From NCBI RefSeq assembly GCF_000761155.1, contig NZ_CP009533.1, positions 1,240,001 to 1,304,000 on the forward strand: a stretch of DNA of 64,000 bases, read 5' to 3'. This DNA comes from Pseudomonas rhizosphaerae (GTDB taxonomy: Bacteria; Pseudomonadota; Gammaproteobacteria; Pseudomonadales; Pseudomonadaceae). Numbering within the stretch: position 1 is the first letter of the stretch; every line of letters starts with the position of its first letter. The notes under the pieces are model-generated. The model was not told where the DNA came from. It ran no database searches and saw only the letters and a list, made by a program, of their open reading frames with translations. Both the position numbers and the translations under genes were made by a program. Below, piece after piece: positions 44,575 through 53,728 of this stretch.

Positions 44575-44868
44575 ATGAAAAGTTCAGCTCCCGCTGCACC
44601 CAAGCGTTTCACCCTCAAGGTCGCCCTCTGGCTGCTCGACAGCCCCCGCCTGGGCCACAAGGCCAATGTCAAACACCTGGCCGGGCGCATGCTCAAGCAA
44701 CCTGCGCGCGAAGGCGTGGTGGTCGCGCAAAGCCGTCTGGGCCAGTTGATGTGCCGCGACTGCGGCAACGCCCGCGACCAGCGCATCGGCCAGGAACTGC
44801 TGCGCCAGGCTGCCCGCGCCGGCGATCCGGGTGCCCAGACCGCACTGAGCCATCTGCGCCGCAGCTGA
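44575..44868 (+). CDS. Small Sel1-repeat-like protein
   Basis: Basic protein of 97 residues. The segments GVVVAQSRLGQLMCRDCG and IGQELLRQAARAGDPGAQTALSHL resemble Sel1-type helical repeats, which mediate protein contacts. There is no signal peptide. No clear ribosome site precedes ATG 44575, which lowers certainty about the start. It stands alone between the REP pair and rmuC. Function unknown. Confidence 0.65.
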   Translation: MKSSAPAAPKRFTLKVALWLLDSPRLGHKANVKHLAGRMLKQPAREGVVVAQSRLGQLMCRDCGNARDQRIGQELLRQAARAGDPGAQTALSHLRRS

Positions 44869-44936
44869 CAGCCGGTTTGCCCCGAACGGCCAATGGCCTC
44901 AGACTGCCGCTCATCGAATCTGCATGAGAGCACACC

Positions 44937-46457
44937 ATGGCCCTGGACGTGACCAGCCTCTTGATCGGCCTGCTGGCGGCCGCCTTGCCGTGCCTGGCAC
45001 TGGCCTGGCAGCTACAGCGCAAAAGCACCGCCGCTATGGCCCAGGTCGCCTTGCTCGACGAGCGCCTGAGCAACGCGCAGTTGGCCCAGGATGGACTGAG
45101 CGCGCAACTTGATGCCTGCCGCGACGAGGTCAGCGACCTGGGCCAGGCCAACTCGGCCAAGCAAGCCGACTTGGCCGGCCTGCGCCGCGAGGTCGAGCTA
45201 CTGCAGAACGAGCGCGACAACGCCCGCGATGCCGCCCACGCCTGGAGCATCGAGCGCAGCACCCGTGAAACCGAGCTGCGCCGCCTGGATGCGCAATGTG
45301 CCGGGCTCTCCGCGGAATTGCGCGAACAGCAGGACAGCCACCAGCAGCGCTTGAACGACCTGCAAGGGTCAAGGGACGAACTGCGCGCCCAGTTCGCCGA
45401 GCTGGCCGGCAAGATCTTCGACGAACGCGAGCAACGCTTCGCTGAAAACAGCCAGCAACGTTTGGGTCAACTGCTCGATCCGCTCAAGGAGCGCATCCAG
45501 TCGTTCGAAAAGCGCGTGGAAGAGAGCTACCAGAACGAAGCCCGCGAACGCTTCTCCCTGGGCAAGGAGCTGGAGCGCCTGCAACAGCTGAACCAGCGCC
45601 TGAGCACCGAAGCCACCAACCTGACCCAGGCCCTCAAGGGCCAGAAGACCCAGGGCAACTGGGGCGAGCTGATCCTGGAGCGGGTGCTGGAGCATGCCGG
45701 GCTGGAGAAGGGCCGCGAGTACCAGACCCAGGTCAGCCTCAAGGGGCCGGACGGCGAACGTTTCCAGCCCGACGTGCTGATCATGCTGCCGGGCGACAAA
45801 CAGGTAGTGGTCGACTCCAAGGTCAGCCTCACCGCCTACCAGCAGTACATCGCCGCCGAAGACGGCGCCATTGCCCAGGCTGCACTCAAGCAACACGTGC
45901 TGTCGCTGCGCAATCACGTCAAGGGCCTGTCCGGCAAGGACTACAGCCGCCTGGACGGCCTGCACAGCCTGGATTTCGTCCTGCTCTTCGTGCCCATCGA
46001 AGCGGCGTTCTCCGCCGCCCTGCAGGCCGAGCCCAACCTGTTTCAGGAAGCCTTCGACCGGCAGATCGTCATCGTCAGCCCGACCACACTGCTGGCCACC
46101 CTGCGCGTCATCGACAGCCTCTGGAAGCAGGAGCGGCAAAGCCAGAATGCCCGTGAAATCGCCGAGCGCGCCGGGTGGCTGTACGACAAATTCGTGCTGT
46201 TCATCCAGGACCTTGACGAAGTCGGCAACCGCCTTCAGCAACTGGACAAGGCCTACGGCGCGGCGCGCAACAAGCTTACCGAAGGGCGCGGCAACCTGGT
46301 CAGCCGCAGCGAACAGCTCAAGCTGCTTGGCGCCCGTGCCAGCAAGAGCTTGCCGCCTGACCTGCTCGAACGCGCCATGACCGAAGCCCATCAGGACGCC
46401 GGCGCCGAGGCCGACGCCGACGGCGTATCAGTGCCGGCCCAGGTACCGGTTGAGTAG
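44937..46457 (+). CDS. rmuC: DNA recombination protein RmuC
   Basis: Protein of 506 residues. A membrane-spanning segment (about 6-26) is followed by a long coiled coil (about 35-190) and the RmuC nuclease-like domain (QGNWGELILERVLEHAGLEKGREYQTQ, QPDVLIMLPGDKQVVVDSKVSLTAY), where the D-(x)n-DSK pattern resembles PD-(D/E)XK nucleases. In E. coli it limits recombination at short inverted repeats. The 3' end overlaps the convergent sensor-kinase gene by 30 bases. Confidence 0.9.
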   Translation: MALDVTSLLIGLLAAALPCLALAWQLQRKSTAAMAQVALLDERLSNAQLAQDGLSAQLDACRDEVSDLGQANSAKQADLAGLRREVELLQNERDNARDAAHAWSIERSTRETELRRLDAQCAGLSAELREQQDSHQQRLNDLQGSRDELRAQFAELAGKIFDEREQRFAENSQQRLGQLLDPLKERIQSFEKRVEESYQNEARERFSLGKELERLQQLNQRLSTEATNLTQALKGQKTQGNWGELILERVLEHAGLEKGREYQTQVSLKGPDGERFQPDVLIMLPGDKQVVVDSKVSLTAYQQYIAAEDGAIAQAALKQHVLSLRNHVKGLSGKDYSRLDGLHSLDFVLLFVPIEAAFSAALQAEPNLFQEAFDRQIVIVSPTTLLATLRVIDSLWKQERQSQNAREIAERAGWLYDKFVLFIQDLDEVGNRLQQLDKAYGAARNKLTEGRGNLVSRSEQLKLLGARASKSLPPDLLERAMTEAHQDAGAEADADGVSVPAQVPVE

Positions 46458-49400
46458 CGCCCGCAAGGCCGCCGGTTTGACCGGCTTGGCCAGATAGTCC
46501 AAGCCTGCGGCATGCACCTGAGCGACGGTTTCGGGGCGCACGTCGGCGCTGATCACCACGCCCGGCACCGGCTCGGCCAGCGCAGTGCGCAGCCAGGCCA
46601 TCAGGTGCGTCCCGGTCTCGCCTTCGTCCAGATGGTAGTCGACCAAGGCCAGTTGCGGACGCTTGCCTTGGGCCAGCAGCGCCGCACACTCCTGGCGGTT
46701 GCGCGCGGTCCACACCTCGCACCCCCAGCGGCTGAGCAGGCTGTGCATGCCCAGCAGGATGCTGTCTTCGTTGTCGACGCACAGCACTCGCGCCCCGCCC
46801 AGCGGCTGGCTCACGGGCGCCGGAGCGGGCAGGGCGTTCTGGGTGTCGACGCCGGCCAGCGGGACCGTCACGCTGAACACGCTGCCATGACCCGGCCAGG
46901 AGCGCACCTGCAGCGGATGGCCGAGCACCCGGCACAGCCCGTCGGCAATCGCCAGGCCCAGGCCCAGACCCTTTTCGGCCCGGGTCTGGTGGCTGTCCAG
47001 GCGCTTGAATTCCTCGAAGATCGTTTCCAGCTTGTCACGGGCGATGCCCGGGCCGCGGTCCCACACCTCGAGGCTCAAGGCGCCGGGCTTGCGCCGCACC
47101 CCCAGCAGGATCGGCCCGCGGCCGTAGCGGAACGCGTTGGTGAGGAAATTCTGCAGCACGCGGCGCAACAGCTTGATATCGCTGTCCACCCGCAAGCGGC
47201 TGCCGCGCACGCGGAAATCCAAGTCCTGTTCGCGGGCCTGGGCCTTGAATTCCGGCCCCAGCCCATCGAACAGTTCGCTGAGGGCGAAGCCCTTGCGATC
47301 CGGGCTGATCTTGCCGTTCTCCAGGCGGGAGATATCCAGCAGATCGCTGATCAGGTCTTCCGCCGAGCGCAGTGAATGGTCCATATGCTGCACCAGTTGG
47401 CTGGCCTCGGTCGATAAACCGGGCTGGTGCGACAGCGCGGCGGAGAACAGCCGTGCGGCATTGAGCGGCTGCATCAGGTCATGACTGACCGCGGCCAGGA
47501 AACGGGTCTTGGACTGGTTCGCCGATTCGGCATGACCCTTGGCTTCGGTTAGCGCCTGGTTCAATTGCGACAGTTCATGGGTGCGCTCGGCGACCCGCTG
47601 TTCCAGTCCCTCGTTGGCGTCCTTGAGTGCCTGCGCAGCCTCGCGGTAGGCGGTGATGTCGGTGAAGCTCATGACGAAGCCGCCGCCCGGCATCGGGTTG
47701 CCGATCAGTTCGATCACCCGACCATTGGGAAACAGCCGCTCAGAGGTGTGCGCGCGACCCTGGCGCATCCAGTGCAGGCGCCGGGCAACATGCACCTGCG
47801 CTTCACCGGGTCCGCACAGGCCGCGCTCGGCGTTGTAGCGGATGATGTCGGCAATCGGCCGACCCACGCTGATCAAGCCGTCCGGGTAATTGAACAGCTC
47901 CAGATAGCGGTGGTTCCACGCCACCAGGCGCAGCGACTGATCGATCACGCTGATGCCCTGGGTGATGTTTTCGATCGCGCCCTGCAACAGCGCGCGGTTG
48001 AATTGCAGCACCTCGCTGGCTTCGTCGGCGATGCGCACCACGTCTTCGAGTTGCATGTCACGACCTTCGATGGCCGCCTTCACCACCGCGCGGGTCGATG
48101 AACTGCCCAGTACGCCCGCCAGCAGCCGTTCGGTATGGGCGATCCACTGGCCGTCGGCGTTCTGGTTGGGGTTGAAGCCCTTGCCCTGGCGGTAGGCGTA
48201 GCGAAGAAAGCTCTGCCGGGCGCGTTCTTCACCCACGAAGCGCGCGGCCAGGTTGAGCAGGTCGTTGATCTGCACCGCGAGCAGCGAGCGTCCATGGGGT
48301 CCGGCGTTGATCTCCTGACCGATGAAACGCCCGGCCTGCCAGTGCTCGCTGACACGGGTGCGCGACAGCACCGAAACCCAGGCGAAGAGGATGAAGTTAC
48401 CGGCCAGCGACAACACCACACCTTGGGTCAACGGGGTGATCGGCAAACCGAAGGGGTTGCCGTGGATCCAGGCCAGGCCGGGAAAGAGGTTCAGCGGCAG
48501 GTTCAGGCTGTGCGCCGCGACCGGCAGCACCAGGGTGTAGAACCAGAGGAAGATACCCACCGCCAGCCCGGCGAAAACCCCGCGCCGATTGGCCTGCTTC
48601 CAGTACAGCGCACCGAGCATCGCCGGCGTCAGTTGGGTCACGGCGGCGAAGGCAATCTGGCCGATGGTGGCCAGGCTGGCGGTGGAGCCGAGCAGGCGAT
48701 AGCTGACGTAAGCCAGCAAGAGGATCACCACGATGCTCAGCCGGCGTACGCTGAGCATCCACTGGCGAAACACTTCGAAAGGCCGCTCCGCACTCTGCCG
48801 ACGCAACAGCCATGGCAGCAGCATGTCGTTGGAGACCATGGTCGACAGCGCCACGCTGGCGACGATGACCATGCCGGTGGCCGCCGATGCGCCCCCGATG
48901 AACGCCAGCAAAGCCAGGGCCGGGTGGGCTTCGGCCAGGGGCAGGCTGATGACGAACGAATCCGGAATCACCGAGCTGGGCAGCAGCATCTGCCCGGCCA
49001 GCGCAATCGGCACCACGAACAGCCCGGCCAGGATCAGATAGGCGGGAAACACCCAGCGTGCCAGGCGCAGGTCCTGCGGGTCGGTGTTCTCCACCACGGT
49101 GACGTGGAACTGCCGGGGCAGGCACAGGATGGCCATCATGGCCACGCCGGTCTGCACCACCATCGAAGGCCAGTTGATGGTTTCCTTCCAGTACGCTTCC
49201 AGGCGTGGCGCTAGCATGGCTTGATCGAGCAGGTCATCGAAACCGTCGTACAGACCGTAGGTGACGAAGATGCCCACGGCCAGGAATGCGAACAGCTTGA
49301 CCAGCGCTTCGAAGGCGATGGCCAGGACCATGCCGCGGTGGTGCTCTGTGACGTCCAGCGTGCGCGTGCCGAAGAGGATGGTGAACAGCGCCAGCACCAG

Positions 49401-49898
49401 GGTCACCACCATGGCAGTGTCCTGCACACGGGTGCCGGTGGCGTCGGCACCGGCACCGATCAGCAGGTTCACGCCCAGCACGATGCCCTTGAGCTGTAGG
49501 GCGATGTAGGGCAGCACTCCGATCAGACAGATCAGCGCGACCACCACCGCCAGGCTCTGCGATTTGCCGTAGCGCGCCGCGATGAAGTCGGCGATGGAGG
49601 TGATGTTCTCCTGCTTGCTGATCATCACCATCTTCTGCTGCACCCAGGGCGCCAGCAGCATCAGCAGTACCGGCCCCAGGTAGATTGGCAGGAACGCCCA
49701 GAGCTGCTCGGCCGCTTGGCCCACCGCGCCGAAGAACGTCCAGCTGGTGCAGTACACCGCCAGCGACAGGCTGTAGACCCAGGCCCGCAGCCGGGGTGGC
49801 AGGGGCGTGCTGCGGCGGTCGCCATAGAAAGCGATGGCGAACATCACGGCCATGTAGGCCAGGGCGACAGTGGCGATCAATCCGCTGGACAACGACAT
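46428..49898 (-). CDS. Sodium/solute-symporter-linked PAS hybrid sensor histidine kinase
   Basis: Membrane sensor of 1156 residues. The first 560 or so residues form a PutP-like Na+/solute symporter with about 13 helices. A linker and PAS domain (about 640-760) are followed by the phosphoacceptor box VSHDLMQPLNAARLFSAAL near 800, an HATPase (GVRRKPGALSLEVWDRGPGIARDKL; GLGLGLAIADGL) and a receiver domain (about 1040-1156) with VLCVDNED, LALVDYHLDEG and LAKPVKP. This is the CbrA/NahK-like hybrid type that couples solute sensing to phosphorelay; the signal is unknown. ATG 49898 gives the first helix directly. Confidence 0.88.
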   Translation of the reverse strand: MSLSSGLIATVALAYMAVMFAIAFYGDRRSTPLPPRLRAWVYSLSLAVYCTSWTFFGAVGQAAEQLWAFLPIYLGPVLLMLLAPWVQQKMVMISKQENITSIADFIAARYGKSQSLAVVVALICLIGVLPYIALQLKGIVLGVNLLIGAGADATGTRVQDTAMVVTLVLALFTILFGTRTLDVTEHHRGMVLAIAFEALVKLFAFLAVGIFVTYGLYDGFDDLLDQAMLAPRLEAYWKETINWPSMVVQTGVAMMAILCLPRQFHVTVVENTDPQDLRLARWVFPAYLILAGLFVVPIALAGQMLLPSSVIPDSFVISLPLAEAHPALALLAFIGGASAATGMVIVASVALSTMVSNDMLLPWLLRRQSAERPFEVFRQWMLSVRRLSIVVILLLAYVSYRLLGSTASLATIGQIAFAAVTQLTPAMLGALYWKQANRRGVFAGLAVGIFLWFYTLVLPVAAHSLNLPLNLFPGLAWIHGNPFGLPITPLTQGVVLSLAGNFILFAWVSVLSRTRVSEHWQAGRFIGQEINAGPHGRSLLAVQINDLLNLAARFVGEERARQSFLRYAYRQGKGFNPNQNADGQWIAHTERLLAGVLGSSSTRAVVKAAIEGRDMQLEDVVRIADEASEVLQFNRALLQGAIENITQGISVIDQSLRLVAWNHRYLELFNYPDGLISVGRPIADIIRYNAERGLCGPGEAQVHVARRLHWMRQGRAHTSERLFPNGRVIELIGNPMPGGGFVMSFTDITAYREAAQALKDANEGLEQRVAERTHELSQLNQALTEAKGHAESANQSKTRFLAAVSHDLMQPLNAARLFSAALSHQPGLSTEASQLVQHMDHSLRSAEDLISDLLDISRLENGKISPDRKGFALSELFDGLGPEFKAQAREQDLDFRVRGSRLRVDSDIKLLRRVLQNFLTNAFRYGRGPILLGVRRKPGALSLEVWDRGPGIARDKLETIFEEFKRLDSHQTRAEKGLGLGLAIADGLCRVLGHPLQVRSWPGHGSVFSVTVPLAGVDTQNALPAPAPVSQPLGGARVLCVDNEDSILLGMHSLLSRWGCEVWTARNRQECAALLAQGKRPQLALVDYHLDEGETGTHLMAWLRTALAEPVPGVVISADVRPETVAQVHAAGLDYLAKPVKPAALRALLNRYLGRH

Positions 49899-50143
49899 CG
49901 ATGACTCCGGAACGGGACGGGCAGGCGCCTGCGAGAAGGGCGCCCGCCAGTCTCGCACGGCCAGCGTTGCGCCGTCAGTGCCGACCATGGTCGCAGCCGC
50001 TGTCATCAAGTTGGGCAGTGGGTGGTATAGGGTTATGCTGTGCGCCAACGACGACAGCTCGATCCTGGGCATCGTTGTCACGTCAAGCCACGCCACATCA
50101 CAGACCCGCCCAGCCCACCCGGCATCATGCAGGTACCGCATCG

Positions 50144-51460
50144 ATGAGTCAGCCGTCGCAGTTCGCCTTGCTTGGCAAGCGCCGTTTCCTGCCTTTTTTC
50201 GTGACCCAGGCCCTGGGTGCGTTCAACGACAACATCTTCAAGCAATCGTTGATCCTGACCATCCTCTACAAGCTCGCCATCGAAGGCGACCGCAGTGTCT
50301 GGGTCAACCTCTGCGCACTGCTGTTCATTCTGCCGTTCTTCCTGTTCTCGGCGCTGGCGGGTCAACTGGGCGAGAAATTCCCCAAGGATCGGCTGATCCG
50401 TGCGATCAAGCTGGCCGAGATCGTCATCATGGCGGTGGGCGCGGTAGGCCTTGCGTTCGACCAACTGGGGTTGATGCTAGCCGCGCTGTTCGCCATGGGC
50501 ACCCATTCGGCGCTGTTCGGTCCGGTCAAGTACTCGATCATGCCCCAGGCCCTGCGCCCCGAAGAACTGGTGGGTGGCAACGGCCTGGTGGAAATGGGCA
50601 CGTTTCTGGCGATCCTGGCCGGCACCATCGGTGCGGGCGTGATGATGTCGTCGGCCAACTACGCCGGCGTCGTGGCCACCGCCGTGCTGCTGGTGGCGCT
50701 GTTGGGCTATCTGGCCAGCCGCGCCATTCCGCCGGTCAGCGCTGCCAACCCGGCGCTGGTGCTGGACTGGAACATTGCCCGGCAGACCTGGGTCACCCTG
50801 CGTCTTGGCCTGGGGCAGACCAAGGCGGTCTCGCGCTCGCTGGTCGGCAACTCCTGGTTCTGGTTCGTCGGCGCCGTCTACCTGACCCAGATTCCCGCCT
50901 ACGCCCAGCAGTGGCTGGACGGCGACGAAACCGTGGTCACCCTGATCCTCACCGTGTTCTCGGTAGGCATCGCCTTGGGTTCGATGCTGTGCGAGCGATT
51001 GTCTCGGCACAAAGTCGAAATGGGCCTGGTACCACTGGGCGCACTTGGGCTGACGCTGTTCGGGCTGCTGCTGTGGTGGCATTCGAACGGCCTGGTGCCA
51101 ACGGCGCAGCCTCAAGGCTGGCTGGCGGCGCTGGGCCATGCCCAGAGCTGGTGGGTATTGCTCGATATCCTCGGGCTGGGCGTCTTCGGCGGGTTCTACA
51201 TCGTTCCGCTGTACGCCTTGATCCAGTCACGCACCGCTCAGGATCAGCGCGCCCGAGTGATCGCGGCCAACAACATTCTCAACGCGCTGTTCATGGTGGT
51301 CTCGGCAATCATCTCGATCCTGTTGCTCAGTGTGGCGAAACTGAGCATTCCCCAACTGTTCCTGGTGGTGTCGCTGGCGAACATCGTGGTCAACGCCTAC
51401 ATCTTCAGCGCCGTGCCGGAGTTCCCCACGCGTTTCATCCGCTGGTTGCAGGGTCGCTGA
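50144..51460 (+). CDS. MFS transporter, LplT-like
   Basis: Membrane protein of 438 residues with about 12 helices. RRFLPFFVTQALGAFNDNIFKQSLILTILYKL is the N-terminal signature of the lysophospholipid transporter LplT and of the transporter domain of Aas fusions. The acyltransferase and acyl-ACP synthetase parts found in such fusions are absent here. Transport of lysophospholipid is the best guess. ATG 50144 is favoured by similarity to the family N-terminus; the upstream open frame is antisense to the kinase gene. Its 3' end overlaps the convergent GntR gene by 26 bases. Confidence 0.82.
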   Translation: MSQPSQFALLGKRRFLPFFVTQALGAFNDNIFKQSLILTILYKLAIEGDRSVWVNLCALLFILPFFLFSALAGQLGEKFPKDRLIRAIKLAEIVIMAVGAVGLAFDQLGLMLAALFAMGTHSALFGPVKYSIMPQALRPEELVGGNGLVEMGTFLAILAGTIGAGVMMSSANYAGVVATAVLLVALLGYLASRAIPPVSAANPALVLDWNIARQTWVTLRLGLGQTKAVSRSLVGNSWFWFVGAVYLTQIPAYAQQWLDGDETVVTLILTVFSVGIALGSMLCERLSRHKVEMGLVPLGALGLTLFGLLLWWHSNGLVPTAQPQGWLAALGHAQSWWVLLDILGLGVFGGFYIVPLYALIQSRTAQDQRARVIAANNILNALFMVVSAIISILLLSVAKLSIPQLFLVVSLANIVVNAYIFSAVPEFPTRFIRWLQGR

Positions 51461-52181
51461 TCGCCGGGGCGGCCTGGCCGAGCACCACGCTGAGCGCATT
51501 GCGTGCGTCGTCCAGTTGAACCAGCGTAGCGTGCCGGGCGCCGAGCGCGTCGCGGTTCTCGATGGCGGTCAGGATTGCCTTGTGCCGCGGCAGAGCCAAC
51601 TCGTGCAGGTTGGGCCGCTGGTTGGAATGACGCAGGGCCTCGCGCAAGGCCAGCGACAGCATGTTGCACAAGTGCGCGAGCAGGTCGTTATGGGTGGCAT
51701 CGGCGATGCGGCTGTGGAAATCCAGGTCTGGCTGCAGCACGTCATCGATCGACTCGGCCGCTTCCATGCGCTGGTAGGCCTCGCCGATCGAAGCGACCTC
51801 GGCTTCGGTGGCATGCTGGGCCGCCAGCGCCGCCGCCGCTGGCTCGATGATGGTCCGCACGCTGGTCAGCAGGGCGAAGAACTCGTTCTGTGGTGTGCTC
51901 TGCATCACCCAATGGAGCACGTCGGGGTCGAGCATGTGCCATTCGCGGCGCGGCTTGACCACCGAGCCTACACGTGGCTTGGAGTACACCAGGCCCTTGG
52001 CCACCAACACCCGCGTCGCCTCACGCAGCACCGGACGGCTGACCGCGTACTCTTCACACAGCAGGGCTTCGGCGGGCAAACGGTCGTCGGGTTTGAAGCG
52101 GCCGGAGACGATTTGCATCCCCAGTTCCTGGACGATCCGCGAGTGCATGCTTTTGCGATCTGAAGGCTTGCGATAATCCAT
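51435..52181 (-). CDS. GntR/FadR-family regulator (FCD domain), DgoR-like
   Basis: Regulator of 248 residues. The winged helix (about 10-75) contains IVSGRFKPDDRLPAEALLCEEYAVSRPVLREATRVLVAKGLVYSKPRVGSVV. The FCD all-helical ligand domain (about 95-235) has the metal-site pattern DLDFHSRIADATHN with further histidines near RHKAIL and GARHATL. The sequence recalls the galactonate repressor DgoR, but no galactonate genes are present. The start could be ATG 52181 or 52190. Confidence 0.83.
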   Translation of the reverse strand: MDYRKPSDRKSMHSRIVQELGMQIVSGRFKPDDRLPAEALLCEEYAVSRPVLREATRVLVAKGLVYSKPRVGSVVKPRREWHMLDPDVLHWVMQSTPQNEFFALLTSVRTIIEPAAAALAAQHATEAEVASIGEAYQRMEAAESIDDVLQPDLDFHSRIADATHNDLLAHLCNMLSLALREALRHSNQRPNLHELALPRHKAILTAIENRDALGARHATLVQLDDARNALSVVLGQAAPAISDPATSG

Positions 52182-52253
52182 GGGGCGCATTCGGTCCTTG
52201 GGGCAGGTAATGCGCGATGATAGCACCTGCGCGCCACGTCATTGGATGGGGCT

Positions 52254-52724
52254 TCAGAGCCCTTGCTGCAGGTTCTTGCGCAGGCTCAACAAGCTGACCT
52301 GCAGGGCACGCAGCTCTTCGACGCTATGGCCGGTTGCCTTGACGATGTTAAGCGGCACCGACCCGGCCTTGTCGCGCAGGGCGCGGCCCTGCGGCGTCAG
52401 CTCGACGATCACCACGCGCTCGTCTTCCTTGCTGCGGGTACGGCTGAGCAGACCTTCGACTTCCAGGCGCTTGAGCAGAGGGGTCAGCGAGCCCGGATCG
52501 GTCAGCAGTCGGGTGCTGATTTCGCCCACGGTCATGCCGTTCTTTTCCCACAACACCATCATGGTCAGGTATTGCGGGTAGGTCAGCCCCAGGGCGTGCA
52601 ACAAGGGCTTGTACACCTTGGTCATCAACAGCGATGTGGAGTACAACGAGAAGCACAGCTGATTATCCAGCAGCAGGCTGTCGTCCGCGCTGACTGCCCT
52701 GTCGTGAGTGGATTCCGTGTTCAT
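52254..52724 (-). CDS. OhrR-like organic-peroxide-sensing MarR regulator
   Basis: MarR-family protein of 156 residues. LLDNQLCFSLYSTSLLMTKVYKPLLHALGLTYPQYL carries the reactive cysteine (Cys24) and the tyrosine partners that define OhrR. The wing segment SLTPLLKRLEVEGLLSRTRSKEDERVV binds DNA. OhrR represses the peroxidase gene ohr until the cysteine is oxidised. No ohr gene is adjacent, so either the target lies elsewhere or the protein is a paralogue. It is read away from the TauE gene. Confidence 0.83.
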   Translation of the reverse strand: MNTESTHDRAVSADDSLLLDNQLCFSLYSTSLLMTKVYKPLLHALGLTYPQYLTMMVLWEKNGMTVGEISTRLLTDPGSLTPLLKRLEVEGLLSRTRSKEDERVVIVELTPQGRALRDKAGSVPLNIVKATGHSVEELRALQVSLLSLRKNLQQGL

Positions 52725-52809
52725 GCTGATCCTTTTTCCAATGGTGCGAGAGCATTACGCGATCCGCCGTACGCTGGCTTGGCCATTCGCTCGGTGCGTC
52801 ATGAAGCCG

Positions 52810-52829
52810 TTGTAGATTTCGAGCTACAA
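52810..52829. promoter_or_regulatory. Inverted repeat upstream of the OhrR-like gene
   Basis: TTGTAG (52810-52815) and CTACAA (52824-52829) flank eight bases, between the divergent ohrR-like and tauE-like genes. It may be an operator, but the sequence does not match the usual OhrR box (TACAATT-AATTGTA) closely. Confidence 0.35.
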
Positions 52830-52937
52830 ACACCTCGCATAGTTCGTTCCAGGTTGTGCAGCACTTCTACATCCATCGGCAGTGGTCACACTGGTAGGAT
52901 GCAGGGCGCAATGGTGCAGTGTGAAGGGAGAAGCGGT

Positions 52938-53687
52938 ATGTTGGAAACAGTGCTGTACATTGCATTGGGCGCGGCGATGGGTACGCTGGGTGGCGTGTTC
53001 GGCATCGGCGGGGGCCTGATCGCGATCCCGGCACTGGGTCTGCTGTTCGGCGTCGACCAGCAGCTGGCTCAGGGCACATCGTTGGTCATGGTGGTGCCCA
53101 ATGTGCTGCTGGCCATGTGGCGCTATCACCAACGTCGTCCCATTCCCTGGCGGCACGCCTTGCCCCTGGCCGGCGGCGGCCTGGTCTGCGCCTGGCTTGC
53201 CTCCATGCTCGCGTCCGGGCTGGATCCGGCATCGATGCGAGTGGGCTTCGTGGTCTTCTTGTTGGCACTGGTGGTCTACAACGTTGCGCAGATGTTCCTG
53301 CGGCCGGTAAGCGGTACAGGCGAGATGCGCTATGCCTGGCCATGGCTGGGCGTGCTGGGTGGCTTTTCCGGAGTGATCGGCGGCTTTTTCGGCGTCGGTG
53401 GCGCGGTGCTGGCCACGCCCGTGCTGACCAGCGTCTTCGGCACCACGCAGATCATGGCCCAGGGCTTGTCACTGGCGCTGGCCGCGCCCAGTACCAGCGT
53501 GACCCTCTTGACCTATGCCGTGCACGATCACGTCGACTGGGCCATGGGCATACCGATGGCCATCGGCGGCCTGCTGAGCATCAGCTGGGGCGTGAAGATC
53601 GCCTATAGCCTGTCGGAAAAAGCCCTGCGTGGCAGCTTCTGCGTGTTCCTTCTGCTCTGTGCGATCCTGCTGCTGTTCAAGGTCTGA
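52938..53687 (+). CDS. TSUP/TauE-family membrane permease
   Basis: Membrane protein of 249 residues with about eight helices and two homologous halves, each with a glycine-rich loop: GTLGGVFGIGGGLIAIPAL near 15-33 and GVIGGFFGVGGAVLATPVL near 143-161. The family exports or imports sulfite, sulfoacetate and other small sulfur anions; the substrate here is unknown. ATG 52938 follows GGGAGAAGC. It is followed by a spermidine-synthase-fold gene after 41 bases, but a shared role is not apparent. Confidence 0.85.
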   Translation: MLETVLYIALGAAMGTLGGVFGIGGGLIAIPALGLLFGVDQQLAQGTSLVMVVPNVLLAMWRYHQRRPIPWRHALPLAGGGLVCAWLASMLASGLDPASMRVGFVVFLLALVVYNVAQMFLRPVSGTGEMRYAWPWLGVLGGFSGVIGGFFGVGGAVLATPVLTSVFGTTQIMAQGLSLALAAPSTSVTLLTYAVHDHVDWAMGIPMAIGGLLSISWGVKIAYSLSEKALRGSFCVFLLLCAILLLFKV

Positions 53688-53728
53688 CCGCGAATCGATT
53701 TCACGGGGTGCCCGGCGCGGGAGGTTTA

